A stretch of 64,000 nt of DNA, taken from assembly GCA_020740775.1 (NCBI GenBank), contig JAHEWK010000027.1, forward strand, positions 1-64,000, given 5' to 3'. Shown here in pieces: positions 22,583 through 33,525 of the stretch; positions within the stretch are counted from its first letter, which is position 1, and each line of letters begins with the position of its first letter. The translations under genes and the position numbers were made by a program. The notes under the pieces are model-generated. The model was given only the letters and a program-made list of their open reading frames with translations. It did not search any database and was not told the DNA's origin. This stretch comes from Ilyonectria destructans. Lineage: Eukaryota > Ascomycota > Sordariomycetes > Hypocreales > Nectriaceae.

Positions 22583-23852
22583 TTACATCTTAAATTTCAA
22601 GAATACTTCTCCTTTCAATTCAACCTTTGCATTGTCTAGCGCATCTTTGACACTTTCGTCTACCAATTGCTTGATGATCTCCGGAGCACCATTCTTCAAC
22701 TCTTCAATGTCCTCCCTAGCCTCGCTAATCACGCCATTCAGATCATCTCGCATTTCCAACTGTATATCCAGTACTGAGTCCTCCAGTTGCTCGTTGATAT
22801 TCTGCAAGAGATCTGCCCTCTCCTCTGTACCATATCGGCAGGGACGATGAGTACTCGAAGCTTGTTCTTCAAGCCGTGTTAAGCGGCTGTCTAAATTGTC
22901 AAGCTGGATGCCCAGGTTGTCAAGTTTGTTATTCATCGTTTTAAGGAGGGAGAGAACGGGTTCAGAATCATCGGAAGAGGGGTCGCTGGTACGTCGGCGT
23001 TTTCTGCCTTGGGTCGAGTTAGTCTGTGGAACGAGTAGTAAATGCATTGTGCTTACCATGGGGTTGTCCGGAACTGAGGGCGGCTTTGTTGTACGATGGG
23101 GGCGGGGCCACTTCAGAACTAGGCTTGGGGTTAAAGTCGAAGATTTGACCACCAATGCCTGCGTACAACGTAGTGAGATTTGCTCGCTCCTTGTTGACAA
23201 GCAGCCGGTTGTGCCTGCGCTCGGAGAAAACAGACGCTACCGACGCCAACTGTTGCCGCGTCCCTGGGTCGGTTTCCTTGTCGCTGAAGTAGGCGGTAAA
23301 GGTAGTCGCTTTTGCGAGGGTCAGGATCGAGTTCAGTAGGTTTTGGGTATTATTCTTCGACTCCAGGGGACGATTTTTGGGGATAACCAAGTCAGGTGGC
23401 TTCGACATCGAGAGGCATAATGAGTGACCTGTATCCTGTCTTGTACCTGAGAAATGGCTTGCAGTCTCCCACGTTATCGTCTGAACGTTTTCGGGATAGA
23501 TAAAAAGATAAATGGCCTGCTTGTTATCCTTGCCCAACTTCTTCAGAAAGATGCGGCCATACAGTTTGAAGAAGGCTGAGTTGGTGGAGGAATCCAAGTA
23601 CAAGTCGAGGTGCAGATTCTGGGTCGATTGCTCGCTGTCGGTGGTCTCCCATGTCACCATGCTGGGAAGACAAGAAAAATCTATGTTGCGCGTGTCTTCT
23701 TCTCCTTGCTCGCTGGAACCTGAAACAGTCGATGTCCCATTGTCGTCCCCATTTTCGACATCGTTGTTGCAATCATCAGCGTCAGTTACCCGACGATGCC
23801 TGGAATCAGAACGCGTCAGTATGTCTAATGAACAAGCAAGAGCAGGCTTCAC
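22583..23852 (-). CDS. Fungal protein of unknown function with C-terminal coiled coil
   Basis: Two long frames join through an intron at 23056-23008 (GTAAGC donor, ACTAAC branch-like site, AAG acceptor), giving ...SSGQPHG|RKRRRTSDPSSDD.... The N-terminal part contains two beta-rich segments (NLHLDLYLDSSTNSAFFKLY, KDNKQAIYLFIYPENVQTIT). The junction is basic and nuclear-signal-like. The C-terminal 140 residues are strongly heptad-patterned (LLKTMNNKLDNLGIQLDNLD, SRLTRLEEQ, INEQLEDSVLDIQLEMRDDL). The coding start is not settled: the frame is open to 23852 but the first in-frame ATG is near 23654, and an upstream exon is possible. A nuclear scaffold or DNA-associated role is only a guess. Confidence 0.6.
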
Positions 23853-24689
23853 TTTGATCCATGTGCAAATAGTATGCGCATGGCATCCCCCCCAACGCGG
23901 AGAGTTGGTTCAAAGAATAGTCCCGCCGCTCAGCGCACGAAGCGACACTGCAGTACAGAAAGCATCGCTGACGGAAGCGAGACAAAGAGCAAGAGGATCG
24001 CAAGCAGAGCCGCTAGCGATCACCTTCCGCGGCTTATCGAAATAAACCCGCTACTCACTGTCCGCGGCCACCGAGACCCCGGTCCTTTCAACAGGCTCAC
24101 CTGATGAGTAGGAGTCGGCATTTCCCGGTCTCGGCTGCGAAGGAGCATTCTGTACGCAGGGCGCTGTCGAGCAGAGCGACACGGCTAACCGCGTAGACGA
24201 TGCGCCTGCGGGTTCGCCCGGGATTGTTTCACTAACCCAGACCATGAAAATGGCTGTGTCGAGTCGCCGCTGGTTGGGGGACTGCTCGCCATGGTGTTTG
24301 AGAGTGTGCAGTTGATAACGGAGGAGAGATGGAGAGGGTGATTTGCGGCGCACAAGAGATGTGGAGAACGGCCGATCCTCGGCTAATACTAGGCAGCAAT
24401 GGTTCTTGACTTGTTCGTCCCCTTCTTGTGGGTTGCTGAGTCATTCTGCCATTTCTGACCGCCCTACCATTCGGGCTTAGGCAAGTAGAAGGTCTTCAAG
24501 GACCAATGAGAATGATCTTGAGCTCTGCAGTGGTAGTCAGAATGAATCGAGCCAATGTCAGCAATTCCTTTTGTTGCTTTACCGAGGAGGGAGAGCCAAG
24601 GGGCAATGACACGGGACATTTCCGATGGGCAATGATTGTGCATCTTCATCAACCCACCCTCGGGTAACTACCCACGCCTGTCACCTTCT
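23853..24689. other. No gene recognised
   Basis: Short frames on both strands, possibly including a missed first exon of the coiled-coil gene. No family motif. Confidence 0.4.
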
Positions 24690-24763
24690 CACCGCTTTGA
24701 ACACTATCCATTTGATTAAAGTGACCGTAACGGATCCAACACAGGGTCATCCTCCAACACAGA
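24690..24763. mobile_element. Rearranged LTR fragment
   Basis: Bases 24690-24752 match the end of the solo-LTR family (ACCGCTTTGAACACTATCC through TAACGGATCCAACA). They are followed at once by CAGGGTCATCCTCCAACA, the reverse complement of the LTR start. So two LTR pieces lie head to head with the middle deleted. Confidence 0.7.
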
Positions 24764-25056
24764 GCAAAGTGGCGATCTGCCGCCGTCTAGTACGCTGGAG
24801 CGGAGCCCCTATAGTGGGTCTACGCGGACCAATTATTCCCAGCACCTTGCAACAATTGCATTGTCGGGGCATCGTCATTCTTCGTCGACGTGTCGTTGGG
24901 GGTCTTGTAGCAACCGCTGCCTCTGCAACTCCTCTGGCCGCCCCTCGCAAAAGATCCGAGCAAAAAGAAGCTTGTCTATTCGATGAGACGGGAAGGGAAG
25001 GCGGTCGCATGTCGGATGGGTCTCTGTTACGCGAAGTTAGGCAAGGTGGATCTTAG

Positions 25057-25269
25057 GTTGGTGTTGGAAGGTGACCCTGTATTGCGAAGGATGACCCTGT
25101 ATTACGAAACCTCTGATAGATTGATATCCTGACCTTAGTCAGAAGGGGGGTCTGATAACCCCTCTTCCGGCCGGTCCGGATGACCGGCACGAGCAATAAT
25201 CAACATCATCATCACTGCATTGAACACTATCCCTTTGATCGAATTGACCGTAACGGATCCAACAGTTGG
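25057..25269 (+). mobile_element. Solo LTR, copy 2, with 5-bp target duplication
   Basis: The LTR spans 25062-25264 (TGTTGGA...TCCAACA) and is flanked on both sides by GTTGG (25057-25061 and 25265-25269), a perfect 5-bp target duplication as made by LTR-retrotransposon integrase. A local duplication of about 20 bp near the start (GTGACCCTGTATTGCGAAG / GATGACCCTGTATTACGAA) makes it longer than the other copies. Confidence 0.9.
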
Positions 25270-25929
25270 TTAACTAATGATGTGCAACGACCAATGAAGC
25301 CGGCGATGGAGGAGTAACGGTAGTGCAGATGCATGCAGCCACCGAAGTTGTGCAAAATAGAGTACGGTCGAACGATACACGAGTTGCCAACCCCACGAAG
25401 TCACCACCAGAGAATTGCGCGACCGAGCTTGCGCGAGTGCTGAGCTGAACCCAGACGTTGATCTCCGCGCCTCGCGTCCTCTTCGCGTCACGCTAGGCAT
25501 CGTTACAGGCGTGGTTGATCAACAAACGTCGAACACGCACTTTAGGCGCCCGCGCTAGCGGAGTGGGAGGAAAGGCATGCGAATCCACCACGTGGGAGTC
25601 GACCCATCGCTAGTATGTGAACCTTTGTACGAGATGCTGCCCGTACATATAAAACTATGTTCTTTTCATGCTTCATGCGAGCATGCGTGCCATGAAAGGT
25701 GGCGCTACATTTCCTCTACGCTTGCTGCGTTGAACACGTAAACCTTCAGCACAACCCTCGCGTATTCCACTAGCCCCACCTCAGCTGCGTCCCCAACTGC
25801 ACGCGTTTTTCTGCCAAAGCTTGGGGTGCGCTCCAGGAGCATGACAAATATCGCAATTTCGCTCTCTGCTCCTTTATTTACTGCAAGCCGTTGACAACAC
25901 CAAAAAAACGAACAGACGATAGGAGTACC
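25270..25929. other. Intergenic, upstream of the Fta2-like gene
   Basis: No coding region recognised; it should hold the promoter of the next gene. Confidence 0.5.
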
Positions 25930-26676
25930 ATGGTAATGGATATTGGTTCGCCTAGCGCAAAAAAGGAAGCTTCGAATGGGCTTCCACCTTGCCATGGTCC
26001 AAAACTGTACCATTTTTCTCGTCATGATGCCTCAATAACTTGGATAGGACGCCTGGACCGGCACTGGGAAAATGGTCGGATGGATGGCGAGATCAAATCA
26101 CATGTCTTCGAGGCCGAGATCGGTGGCCAGCGATATGCCATCAAGGTGGTAAGTCCAGAAGCAATCACTTTACAGACTCTAGGCAGTTGACAGGAATTAC
26201 TTTAGTTCACGGACTTTGATGATGGTCTCATGTATATGTTCGGCGATGACATGGTTGGCGACTTCGATGGTGACAATCCATCCTGCTACACTCTTCCGTT
26301 TCATAATGAATGTCGCGCTTATGGCCGACTTCATGAGGCGAAGAAGGCGGGAACGCTAACAAGAGAGATCGCGGTCCAGTGTCATGGATACATTCGCTTG
26401 GAAGATGGTGATATCCAAGGGTTGAGGCGCAGGAGAATGCCCTTTGACGGGGACGATGTCTACGGCATAGTGAAGGACCTTACTCGTGAAGACACAGGAG
26501 TCAACCTCAATAGCATACAAAGGATCTGGGAGGACATAGTATTAATAAACAGCCTCGAGATATACATCGGTAACATTCGCGAAGACAGCTACAGGGGCGG
26601 CTTGCTGGTCGACTTTTGCTCCGCTATCACAGAGCCTCATCCTCGCTTGGTATTGGAGAAGAAGCAGTGTTGCTAA
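25930..26676 (+). CDS. Fta2-like kinetochore/kinase-fold protein, 3' end cut by a hAT element
   Basis: Exon 1 (25930-26148) and exon 2 (from 26206) join in frame through a 57-bp intron. Sequence order fits the Sim4-complex subunit Fta2 family, which has a protein-kinase-like fold: GPKLYHFSRHDASITWIGRL, then HVFEAEIGGQRYAIKVV (the VAIK-like strand), FHNECRAYGRLHEAKKAGTL, GIVKDL, and IGNIREDSYRGGLLVDFCSA near the end, like a catalytic loop and DFx motif. Filamentous fungi carry many such paralogues whose roles are mostly untested. The last residues (KKQCC and stop) are read from the hAT terminal repeat starting at 26665, so the native C-terminus is lost or altered. I could not find its continuation after 30066. 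Confidence 0.65.
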
Positions 26677-26908
26677 TAATATAAACAATACGTATATTGG
26701 CAATATGGACCCCTCGCAATATTATTGTATTGTCAAGGGGTGCATATTGTATTACCCAATATGAACATGGCCGATATTGTATTGTATTGCCAAGAATCCA
26801 ATATATTGGCAGTGTGACAATATATGCCATATATTACACGTGACCTTCATTATTCACCTGCCGTGGCTAAAATATCGTCACCTTGAAAATCTCGAATCCC
26901 AAACCATG
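26665..26908 (+). repeat. Inverted 244-bp hAT left end (partner 29215-29458)
   Basis: Base-by-base the two segments are reverse complements with few differences (for example GTGACAATATATG versus its partner GGATATATTGTTAC). This long inverted pair is the likely site of the recombination that inverted the interior. Confidence 0.85.
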
Positions 26909-27257
26909 CGTTGTTGAGGCATCGAGGTCGTCTCTACTCCTTTGTGCCCTGACAGCAGCGGGGTTGCGGGGGGTTGGTGTTGGGGGACTGCTACCCTATA
27001 GCACTCGGTTGACACCTCCATGACGCCTTTTTTCACGCGTCATCGCGTGTCAGTTAGTCAAATTGTCAACAAACAAATGAACTTTTCCTCCAAAGCGACA
27101 AGCCAATACAAACAATATATTGCCAATATGGACATCCCGATATTGTATTGTGACAATATGGCAATCTGCATATTGTATTGGTACAATATCGTGTAGGGCA
27201 TATCATATCGTATGTATTGCAGTATATTGTTTTATTGCCATATTATTAGCAACACTG
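26665..27257. mobile_element. Non-autonomous hAT derivative (593 bp)
   Basis: It carries both ends of the family. The left end includes the last codons of the transposase gene (reverse of 29215-29273) up to CATG at 26908. Then comes CGTTGTTGAGGCAT, which matches the reverse of the transposase start region at 29610-29623. So it arose by internal deletion of the coding region of an autonomous copy. Confidence 0.8.
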
Positions 27258-27289
27258 CCAAGACCAGAACATCATGGGTCTTCTCTCAT

Positions 27290-29273
27290 ATGCCAGACGA
27301 GGAGACAGAGACGAGATACTACAATCAGCGGACCGAAAAAGAAGAGTGGCGCTGCAAATATTGTAACAGAACCTATGCCTGTTCTGGGGGTACTGCGGCT
27401 CCCGCAAAACATCTTATGGACCCTCCTCCTGACGGCCACGGTCTGCCAAAAGGAGCCCCGCGAACAGCTAAAGTGACAACGATACGAACGATTCTCGAAC
27501 AAGCTCGTGCTGCAGCAGAAGAAAATCCCCGCAAACGCCGTCGGCTCAACGATCAATCCGGAGATTCGATCGACCCTGACCAGCTCGAAGTGTTGTACGT
27601 GAGGTTTATTACGGCCTGCTCTCTCCCATTTCGGCTTGTGGAATGCCCAGAGTTCCGGGCACTCTTGGCCTACATCAATGACGATATCGATACTTGGCTT
27701 CCAGATACGCACGAGACCATTAGGAAATGGATCATGCGGCAGTATGAAGACCAGAAGGAGAAGGTCAAGCAGCGCATACAGTCGGCGAAGTCAAGAATTC
27801 ACATCAGCTGCGACCTTTAGACTTCTCCCAACTCTTTGGCCATCTTAGGCGTAGTCGCTCACTATGTTAGGGAAGACGGTCAGCTGGAACACCATGTCTT
27901 GGCCTTGAAAGACATCGACAGTGAGCACGATGGTTCTCACCTTGCAGCGGCAGTTTTGGAAGTGGTCGATGATTGGGGATTTGCTTCAAAACTTGGATAT
28001 TTCGTGATGGACAATGCAGGCAATAACGATACAATGATGAGATCTCTTTCTCTTGGTCAGTACGACGCACTATTTCTTCGAATTTGTCCTAACATTCACA
28101 GGCCTTCTGCGCCGATTTGACATTCAATACGACCCCAGATCTCACCGCCTTCGCTGCCAAGGTCACATCATCAACCTCGCCGCCAAAGCTTTCCTCTTCG
28201 TTACCGACAATGAGAAGCTCGAACACGACGATCCTGGTACATATAATGTGACGCTAAAGGAGATCGAGGTATGGCGGCAAAAGGGTCCTCTTGGCAAGCT
28301 TCATAACTTTGTCGTTTTCATCCAACGAAGTGTTCAGCGTTGCCAGAAGCTTATGGCTCTTAGCCATAACCACAAGCTTGCGCGAGATAACGACACGAGG
28401 TGGAGTTCGTGGTATATTATGCTACAAGCGGCCTTGCATCTTAGGGATGCAATCGACGGGTATTTTAACAAATGGGCGGAAGCAGATTGCGCTGGAGACG
28501 AGCTCTCTTCGGAGGACTGGATCATCCTCGAGAAGATCAAGTCCTTTTTAGAGAAGCTCAAAATGACTACCAAGGCTCTCGAGTCATCGTTTGCAACCCT
28601 CGACAATGTCCTCTTGGCTATGGACTTCGTATTGGCACAATTCGAAGCAGGGAAGGAGGCATACATCGACGACCGGATTATGGCACCGATATATAACTCG
28701 GGATGGGCGAAAATGGACAAGTACTATCACCTTACTGACGAGTCGCCTGCCTACGTTGCTGCGATTGTGCTGCACCCTTCGCATAAATGGCACTACATAC
28801 ACGAGAACTGGAAGAAAGAGTGGGCTGAGTCGTCAAAGAAGTTGATGGAGACACTGTGGGATGAATATAAACCTGTGGAACCGCAACTTCCTCTATCTCA
28901 GGTCCCGTCGACGACTACGAACGAGTTCTTGAATTGGAGAAACAAGCATCTACAACCAGCGCTTATCACAGATGAGTATGAGCGTTATTGTAAGTCTGAA
29001 CGGGTTTATGGGTTTACAAGCGCCCTTGCATGGTGGCTAGAGGAGACACAGCAAAAAAACTACCCTAACCTGAGCAAAATGGCCGTGGATATACTGTCAA
29101 TTCCTGCAATGTCTGCCGAGCCTGAACGACTCTTCTCTGGGGCGAAGATAACGATTACGGACCGTCGAAATCGACTTGGGGGTGATGTAATTGAAGCATT
29201 GGAGTGCTTGAAGTCATGGTTTGGGATTCGAGATTTTCAAGGTGATGATATTTTAGCCACGGCAGGTGAATAA
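27290..29273 (+). pseudogene. hAT transposase, main part (BED finger to dimerisation domain)
   Basis: Frame from 27266/27290: a BED-type zinc finger (WRCKYCNRTYACSGGT, then AKHL), followed by a region ending SRIHISCDL. A TAG at 27818-27820 stands where hAT proteins have W (SCDLWTS), followed in frame by LAILGVVAHYV and GYFVMDNAGNNDTMM (catalytic region). An intron at about 28055-28101 leads to RRFDIQYDPRSHRLRCQGHI, NDTRWSSWYIMLQAAL and the C-terminal dimerisation domain (MAVDILSIPAMSAEPERLFS, NRLGGDVIEALECLKSWFG). One stop codon and the detached N-terminus make it non-functional as it stands. Confidence 0.85.
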
Positions 29274-29458
29274 TGAAGGTCACGTGTAATATATGGGATA
29301 TATTGTTACACTGCCAATATATTGGATTCTTGGCAATACAATACAATATCGGCCATGTTCATATTGGGTAATACAATATGCACCCCCTGACGATACAATA
29401 ATATTGCGAGGGGTCCATATTGCCAATATACGTATTGTTTATATTATTAGCAACACTG

Positions 29459-29623
29459 GGTCTTGGTAGAGGAGGTTGTGGAGGCTGTGCAAGGTCGAGA
29501 TTTGGACGTTTGGCTTTCGTCTAGGCCATGTAACTGCTGGCTGGAAAACTCCGAAAAGTCGACTGAAATTGACGACTCTCTTCGTTGTGGCCATTTTACA
29601 AAAGGGAGGCGTTGTTGAGGCAT
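29459..29623 (-). pseudogene. Detached N-terminal segment of the same hAT transposase
   Basis: From ATG 29623 the minus strand reads MPQQRLPFVKWPQRRESSIS to TASTTSSTKT, exactly 55 codons up to the 8-bp duplicated site. The frame continues without a break into RTSWVFSHMPDEE at 27266 when the inserted copy and the inversion are undone. The insertion thus lies just ahead of, or within, the BED finger. Confidence 0.8.
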
Positions 29624-30092
29624 GGCGGTAAGTCCGTCTAGGCTTGACAGTGATAAAGAAAATGGCCAGAGGTGACGATGGCCAATGTCGACAGGCAACC
29701 ACTGGTAGGCCCAGCCCAACATAGTCCGTACCAATCGTACCTCCCCTGACGCGTGGAAGAAACGCGTGGTCGCGTGTTAGGTCTGGTTGTCAATAAAGAT
29801 GCGTGTTGAGGTGAATGCTAGCCAATAAAATGCCAAGTATCCCTGTCGCTGGTATAGGGTAAGGCCTGCCTGGCTACTGTCAAGAGGCAATTTCGCCCCA
29901 GGACTGACAAGCCAATATAAATAATATATTGCCAATATGGACATCCTCATATTATATTGTCACAATATCAAAATCTTCATATCATATTGTCACAATATGA
30001 GAAAGTCCATATCATATGGGTTATATTGCAATATACTACTTTATTGCCATATTATTAGCAACACTGCTACCGCTCGTTCTTGTCCTCCCCTA

Positions 30093-30115
30093 CCCCCCCC
30101 CCCCCCCCCCCCCCC
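30093..30115 (+). repeat. Poly-C tract (23 C)
   Basis: A run of 23 C follows the hAT right end by 26 bp. It is likely length-variable and hard to sequence. Confidence 0.9.
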
Positions 30116-30559
30116 GGCGCTGCGGCCGAATCAGTTACCGTCCCGTATGATGAGAGGGATGGGCAACACGTTGCTCCTTGCTTTGATGTGGACACAGCCC
30201 CCGCCTCTGATCGCCGCTGTCCGATACCAGAACGGCGGCGAGGGCTAGTTCGCCCGCTGGACCTGCAAGTACTCCTGATGTGATTATACACCCTGGCGCC
30301 ACATATGGGCCGCACATGCGGCCACAACTAGCCAGTGAGTCAGGGCTGCATTAGGAGGCCCCCCAAGCCAAGTCTCTGCTTGCTCGTCTTGCAAGAGCAT
30401 AACGAGCGGCCCGTCGGAGAGAATTTCGGCGTGGAGGAAGGCGGTCTGTGAAAGATATAAATTAATTCCAGGCGTAACTGTCCATGTTCGATCACGCTGA
30501 CTTGTTGTCAACCTACTCTTCTTAGCTTTTGTTTCTGTTTCTGCTAGAAAGTCGCTGTC
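30116..30559. other. No gene seen
   Basis: Spacer upstream of the two-exon gene. A pyrimidine-rich stretch (30517-30545) just before its ATG resembles fungal core promoter sequence. Confidence 0.4.
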
Positions 30560-31078
30560 ATGTCGCCAAAAACAGAGTACTTTATCATAGTTCCGTTTCT
30601 CTTAGATTTGCTTGCCCGACTGTCTTGGCTCGCAACTGCACTTCATGAAACCGATGAAACAGGTGACAAAGCGTATGACCTCAGTAAGCAGCCTTTTCTA
30701 CGCAGCCCAACTTACTTCCTCAGCTAACAGGCTACAGCAATTGAGTTTAACGACATGATGCCGACTCCGACACAATACAATACTTTCCCGACAGAGCAGG
30801 GAAAGGGAAGATGCGAGGAAAGCCCATCCATATATCAACTACTGGTTTTGGAACAAGAGACGTTTCAAAAACAGCTGCATGCTGTGCTCGAGATGTTTTC
30901 TCGCGCAGTGAACCTTTTGAACAGTCAAGGACTCCTGACTCCTGATGAGAGGACAGGCGTCGAGGAAAATATTGGCAAGGTTGAATCAGAGTTAGTATCT
31001 GTGGAGGTTGGGTGTTTCTATCGTCAGATACTGCTGGAGCTGGAGCCCTTGCCGTCGGGTGGTGCAGAGTTCGCCTAA
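30560..31078 (+). CDS. Small two-exon gene, unknown 154-aa protein
   Basis: Exon 1 (30560-30683) and exon 2 (30738-31078) join in frame over a 54-bp intron with GTAAGC donor, CTAAC branch site and CAG acceptor. The protein starts MSPKTEYFIIVPFLLDLLAR (hydrophobic helix) and is predominantly helical after that (FQKQLHAVLEMFSRAVNLLN; GVEENIGKVESELVSVEVG). No family recognised. An intact frame across a canonical intron argues for a real gene. The N-terminal hydrophobic stretch is too short and lacks a clear signal cleavage site. Confidence 0.55.
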
Positions 31079-31649
31079 GGACTAGACTAGTAGTTAGATG
31101 GCGAGATTAGCATAGTGCGGCAAGCTGGCCGGGGTTTCTGCCCAAGGCCGCCGTTCTCCGGTTACCCGCCAGAACGATGCCTTCAATATCAAGACAATCA
31201 TCACCGACCATGAGCCTCAATTGTCCCACACATGGCAAGATATTGCACTAAAAACACTGGCGCATAGTATAGTCGATCGGCTAAGCTCAATATCTCTCTA
31301 TCGGACAACGCACGAGACTCCTCTAGACGCCGACGCTGACGCTGACGCTGCCGCCGTGCGGTTGCGCAAACGTCGCCGACTCAAACCTCCACACTCAAAC
31401 CGTCCAACTACGACACGATCATCTCAGCGTGCTAGCCGTAGCGAAGATACTGTTTCCTTACACAACCCCAATACGAGCTGATGTGAAAGCTCGTCGCATT
31501 AACATGCAGGTGGGCGACAGTCGCCACAGAAGCAGCGCTGCCCTCAAATCAAACAAATCAAATCCAGAGTCATACTTGAAATATTTGATGGCCCGCAAAG
31601 CCAGATTATTTATTTCGAATATATAATCAAATATTTCAAATCCCAACAT
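31079..31649. other. No gene seen
   Basis: Contains a short run of GACGCTGAC-type triplet-rich repeats (31328-31355) and otherwise only short frames. Confidence 0.4.
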
Positions 31650-32380
31650 CTGTGCTCTCCATACTACTCTCAATGTCCCAGGTAACCCATCTCTCCCAGC
31701 TGCAGTGGCGCCAAGCTTCACGGCACCATGCCTGATCCAGTTCTTAAGGCACTGCAGCGTCTTCAATGCTTCCGCACTCATCGAAAGTCTCTGCGACGTC
31801 AACGTCAACGTAGCAAGGCTGAAAGACCTCTCGCAACCAGTTGCCATCGCCGGGATAGCAAGTATATCAAGAGCCAGCTGGCTGAGCACCGGGAATGGTC
31901 CCTGGTGAGCCATCCACCACTCAATTGGATCCTCAGTTTCTTGTGGTTCCAGCCGCAAATAGCGCTCAAGTTCGCTGCCCATCACCGTTGCTCGAGAGGG
32001 GGAAGCTGAATTCCGTCCTGCTAAGAAAAGGAAGGACGCAGAAATGCTGGCGGCAACGAGCTCTCCTGCTTTTCACCCATTGTTTGAACACACTATCCTC
32101 GTGTGTTTCCTGTGGCACGTATGATGATGTCGCAGTCTCCACAATTGCCTTTTGCTGTTCACCCGCTGCCGTCGGCCGACTGCAGCGATACCAGCGGTCA
32201 AGGTAGTCGGATAGACCCATCTTAGCGTCTCTCACCCATACGAGCTGCTCTTCCGTAGCCCAGTTCATCTCGAGGTAACTCATGCCAAGAGCCGGATGTA
32301 GAATGATGGATGCGGCGAACAACGGGGACTCCCCTAGCTTGGTGTGGTACTCATTGAGCTTCTGCCATGATATAACTTAT
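31650..32380 (-). pseudogene. hAT transposase C-terminal fragment
   Basis: Two frames cover the end of a hAT transposase. 32322-31966 has AASIILHPALGMSYLEMNWA. 31985-31650 has the dimerisation domain: ERYLRLEPQETEDPIEWW, LALDILAIPAMATGCERSFS and SAEALKTLQCLKNWIR. A frame change near 31990 and loss of everything upstream show a relic. It differs clearly from the other two hAT copies in the window. Confidence 0.8.
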
Positions 32381-33525
32381 CCCGGTTCTGGCCGCTGAAC
32401 TCCTCATTAACAACAAGAGGTTACAAGTGCCTGGTACGTATAGCTTATAGTTAGAAGCCTTTTCGGCAAGTGACCAGAGAGTTGAGAGGTGAAATGCTCG
32501 TAGCTTAGCCTTGTTCCCTTGCAGTACTGGGCAGCAATAATAACCCGGGAGGACTGTTTTATAGCTATTCTGTTTGCTAACAAATTGTTCTACAGTGGTG
32601 TTCAGTAACAGCTTCCTCTTTTACTTGCACACGTTTGATCTGTTGATATACCCATATGGTTTTGTAATAACTTTAAAATACCGTGAACTACAGAACTAGA
32701 TTTTGCAGTATCTGAGGGTCGATTACTATCCTTTTCTAGTGTAAGTGATACAGTTCCGGTCTCTAACATGGGATGAGGGAGCTGGTCTGCATAGTTATTA
32801 GAGAAAGCAGAGAGAACGAAGGAGGAAGCCGGTAATGGGCATCACTATAACACTATCAAAGACACCATTTGTCTTTAGGCGGCATTCTCTTGGTGATGTT
32901 GTTTGGCGATGATCTTTTGGGTCTTTTGGTTCTCTAACTCGGCCAATGAGGAAGGTCTTACAAAAACCCGTTGCCGCCTTCATCTCCACGGCTAGAAGTT
33001 GGGGAAGGGAGCGAGAGACCCGACGCATGCGGACGCAAGAGCCAAAAAAGGCCTTGTCAGTGTCAGTACGGCCTGCCTTGTTCGCTACTTCCTGCTCCTC
33101 CTCCTCCGCTCCGCGGCCGTTGTGCTAGAATTCGCTGACTGCGTCGAGTTCTCTGGCCTTCTGACTTCTCGACATGCTCGCCGCTCTGTCGGACTCGGCG
33201 TGTCTAGAAAGTTGCGGGCCGGCTCGCCATCAGATGATTCCTCAGCATCTCTTCGTACTTGCTGCTTCACGGGTTCATCCCCCACTTGTCACCATCTGTT
33301 TCCTCGGAGGAGGTAAGGAGATCGGTCGACATCCCCGTACACTTCTGGCTGGCAACCGGGCGAACTTTCTGGCGCGTATCGCTCCTCCTCCGGAATCGAT
33401 CGGAGCGTCGTCCCAAAATCTTCCATCTACGTCTTCAATCGTTCTGTAGCTTGTTGCCGCTCGTCTTGCCCATGCAATCGTCGTTCACCTGGCGGACCAA
33501 GCGCCATTAAACTAAACGCGAGATA
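32381..33525. other. No gene recognised
   Basis: Open frames of 60-105 codons on the plus strand (32946-33510) lack any motif. Nothing else seen. Confidence 0.45.

Larger units (their letters stand above)
26665..30066. mobile_element. hAT transposon complex: autonomous copy with an inserted derivative and internal inversion
   Basis: Ends in the family terminal repeat CAGTGTTGCTAATAATAT occur at 26665 (outward left), 27257, 29458 and 30066 (all as GCAACACTG). Left-type ends at 26665-26908 and 29215-29458 are 244-bp inverted copies; right-type ends at 27100-27257 and 29905-30066 are direct copies. Re-inverting the interior between the left-type copies gives a full element with a 593-bp derivative inserted between two direct copies of GGTCTTGG (8-bp target duplication, now seen as CCAAGACC at 27258-27265 and GGTCTTGG at 29459-29466). 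The outer flanks (AGAAGAAG, CTACCGCT) do not match each other. Confidence 0.85.
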
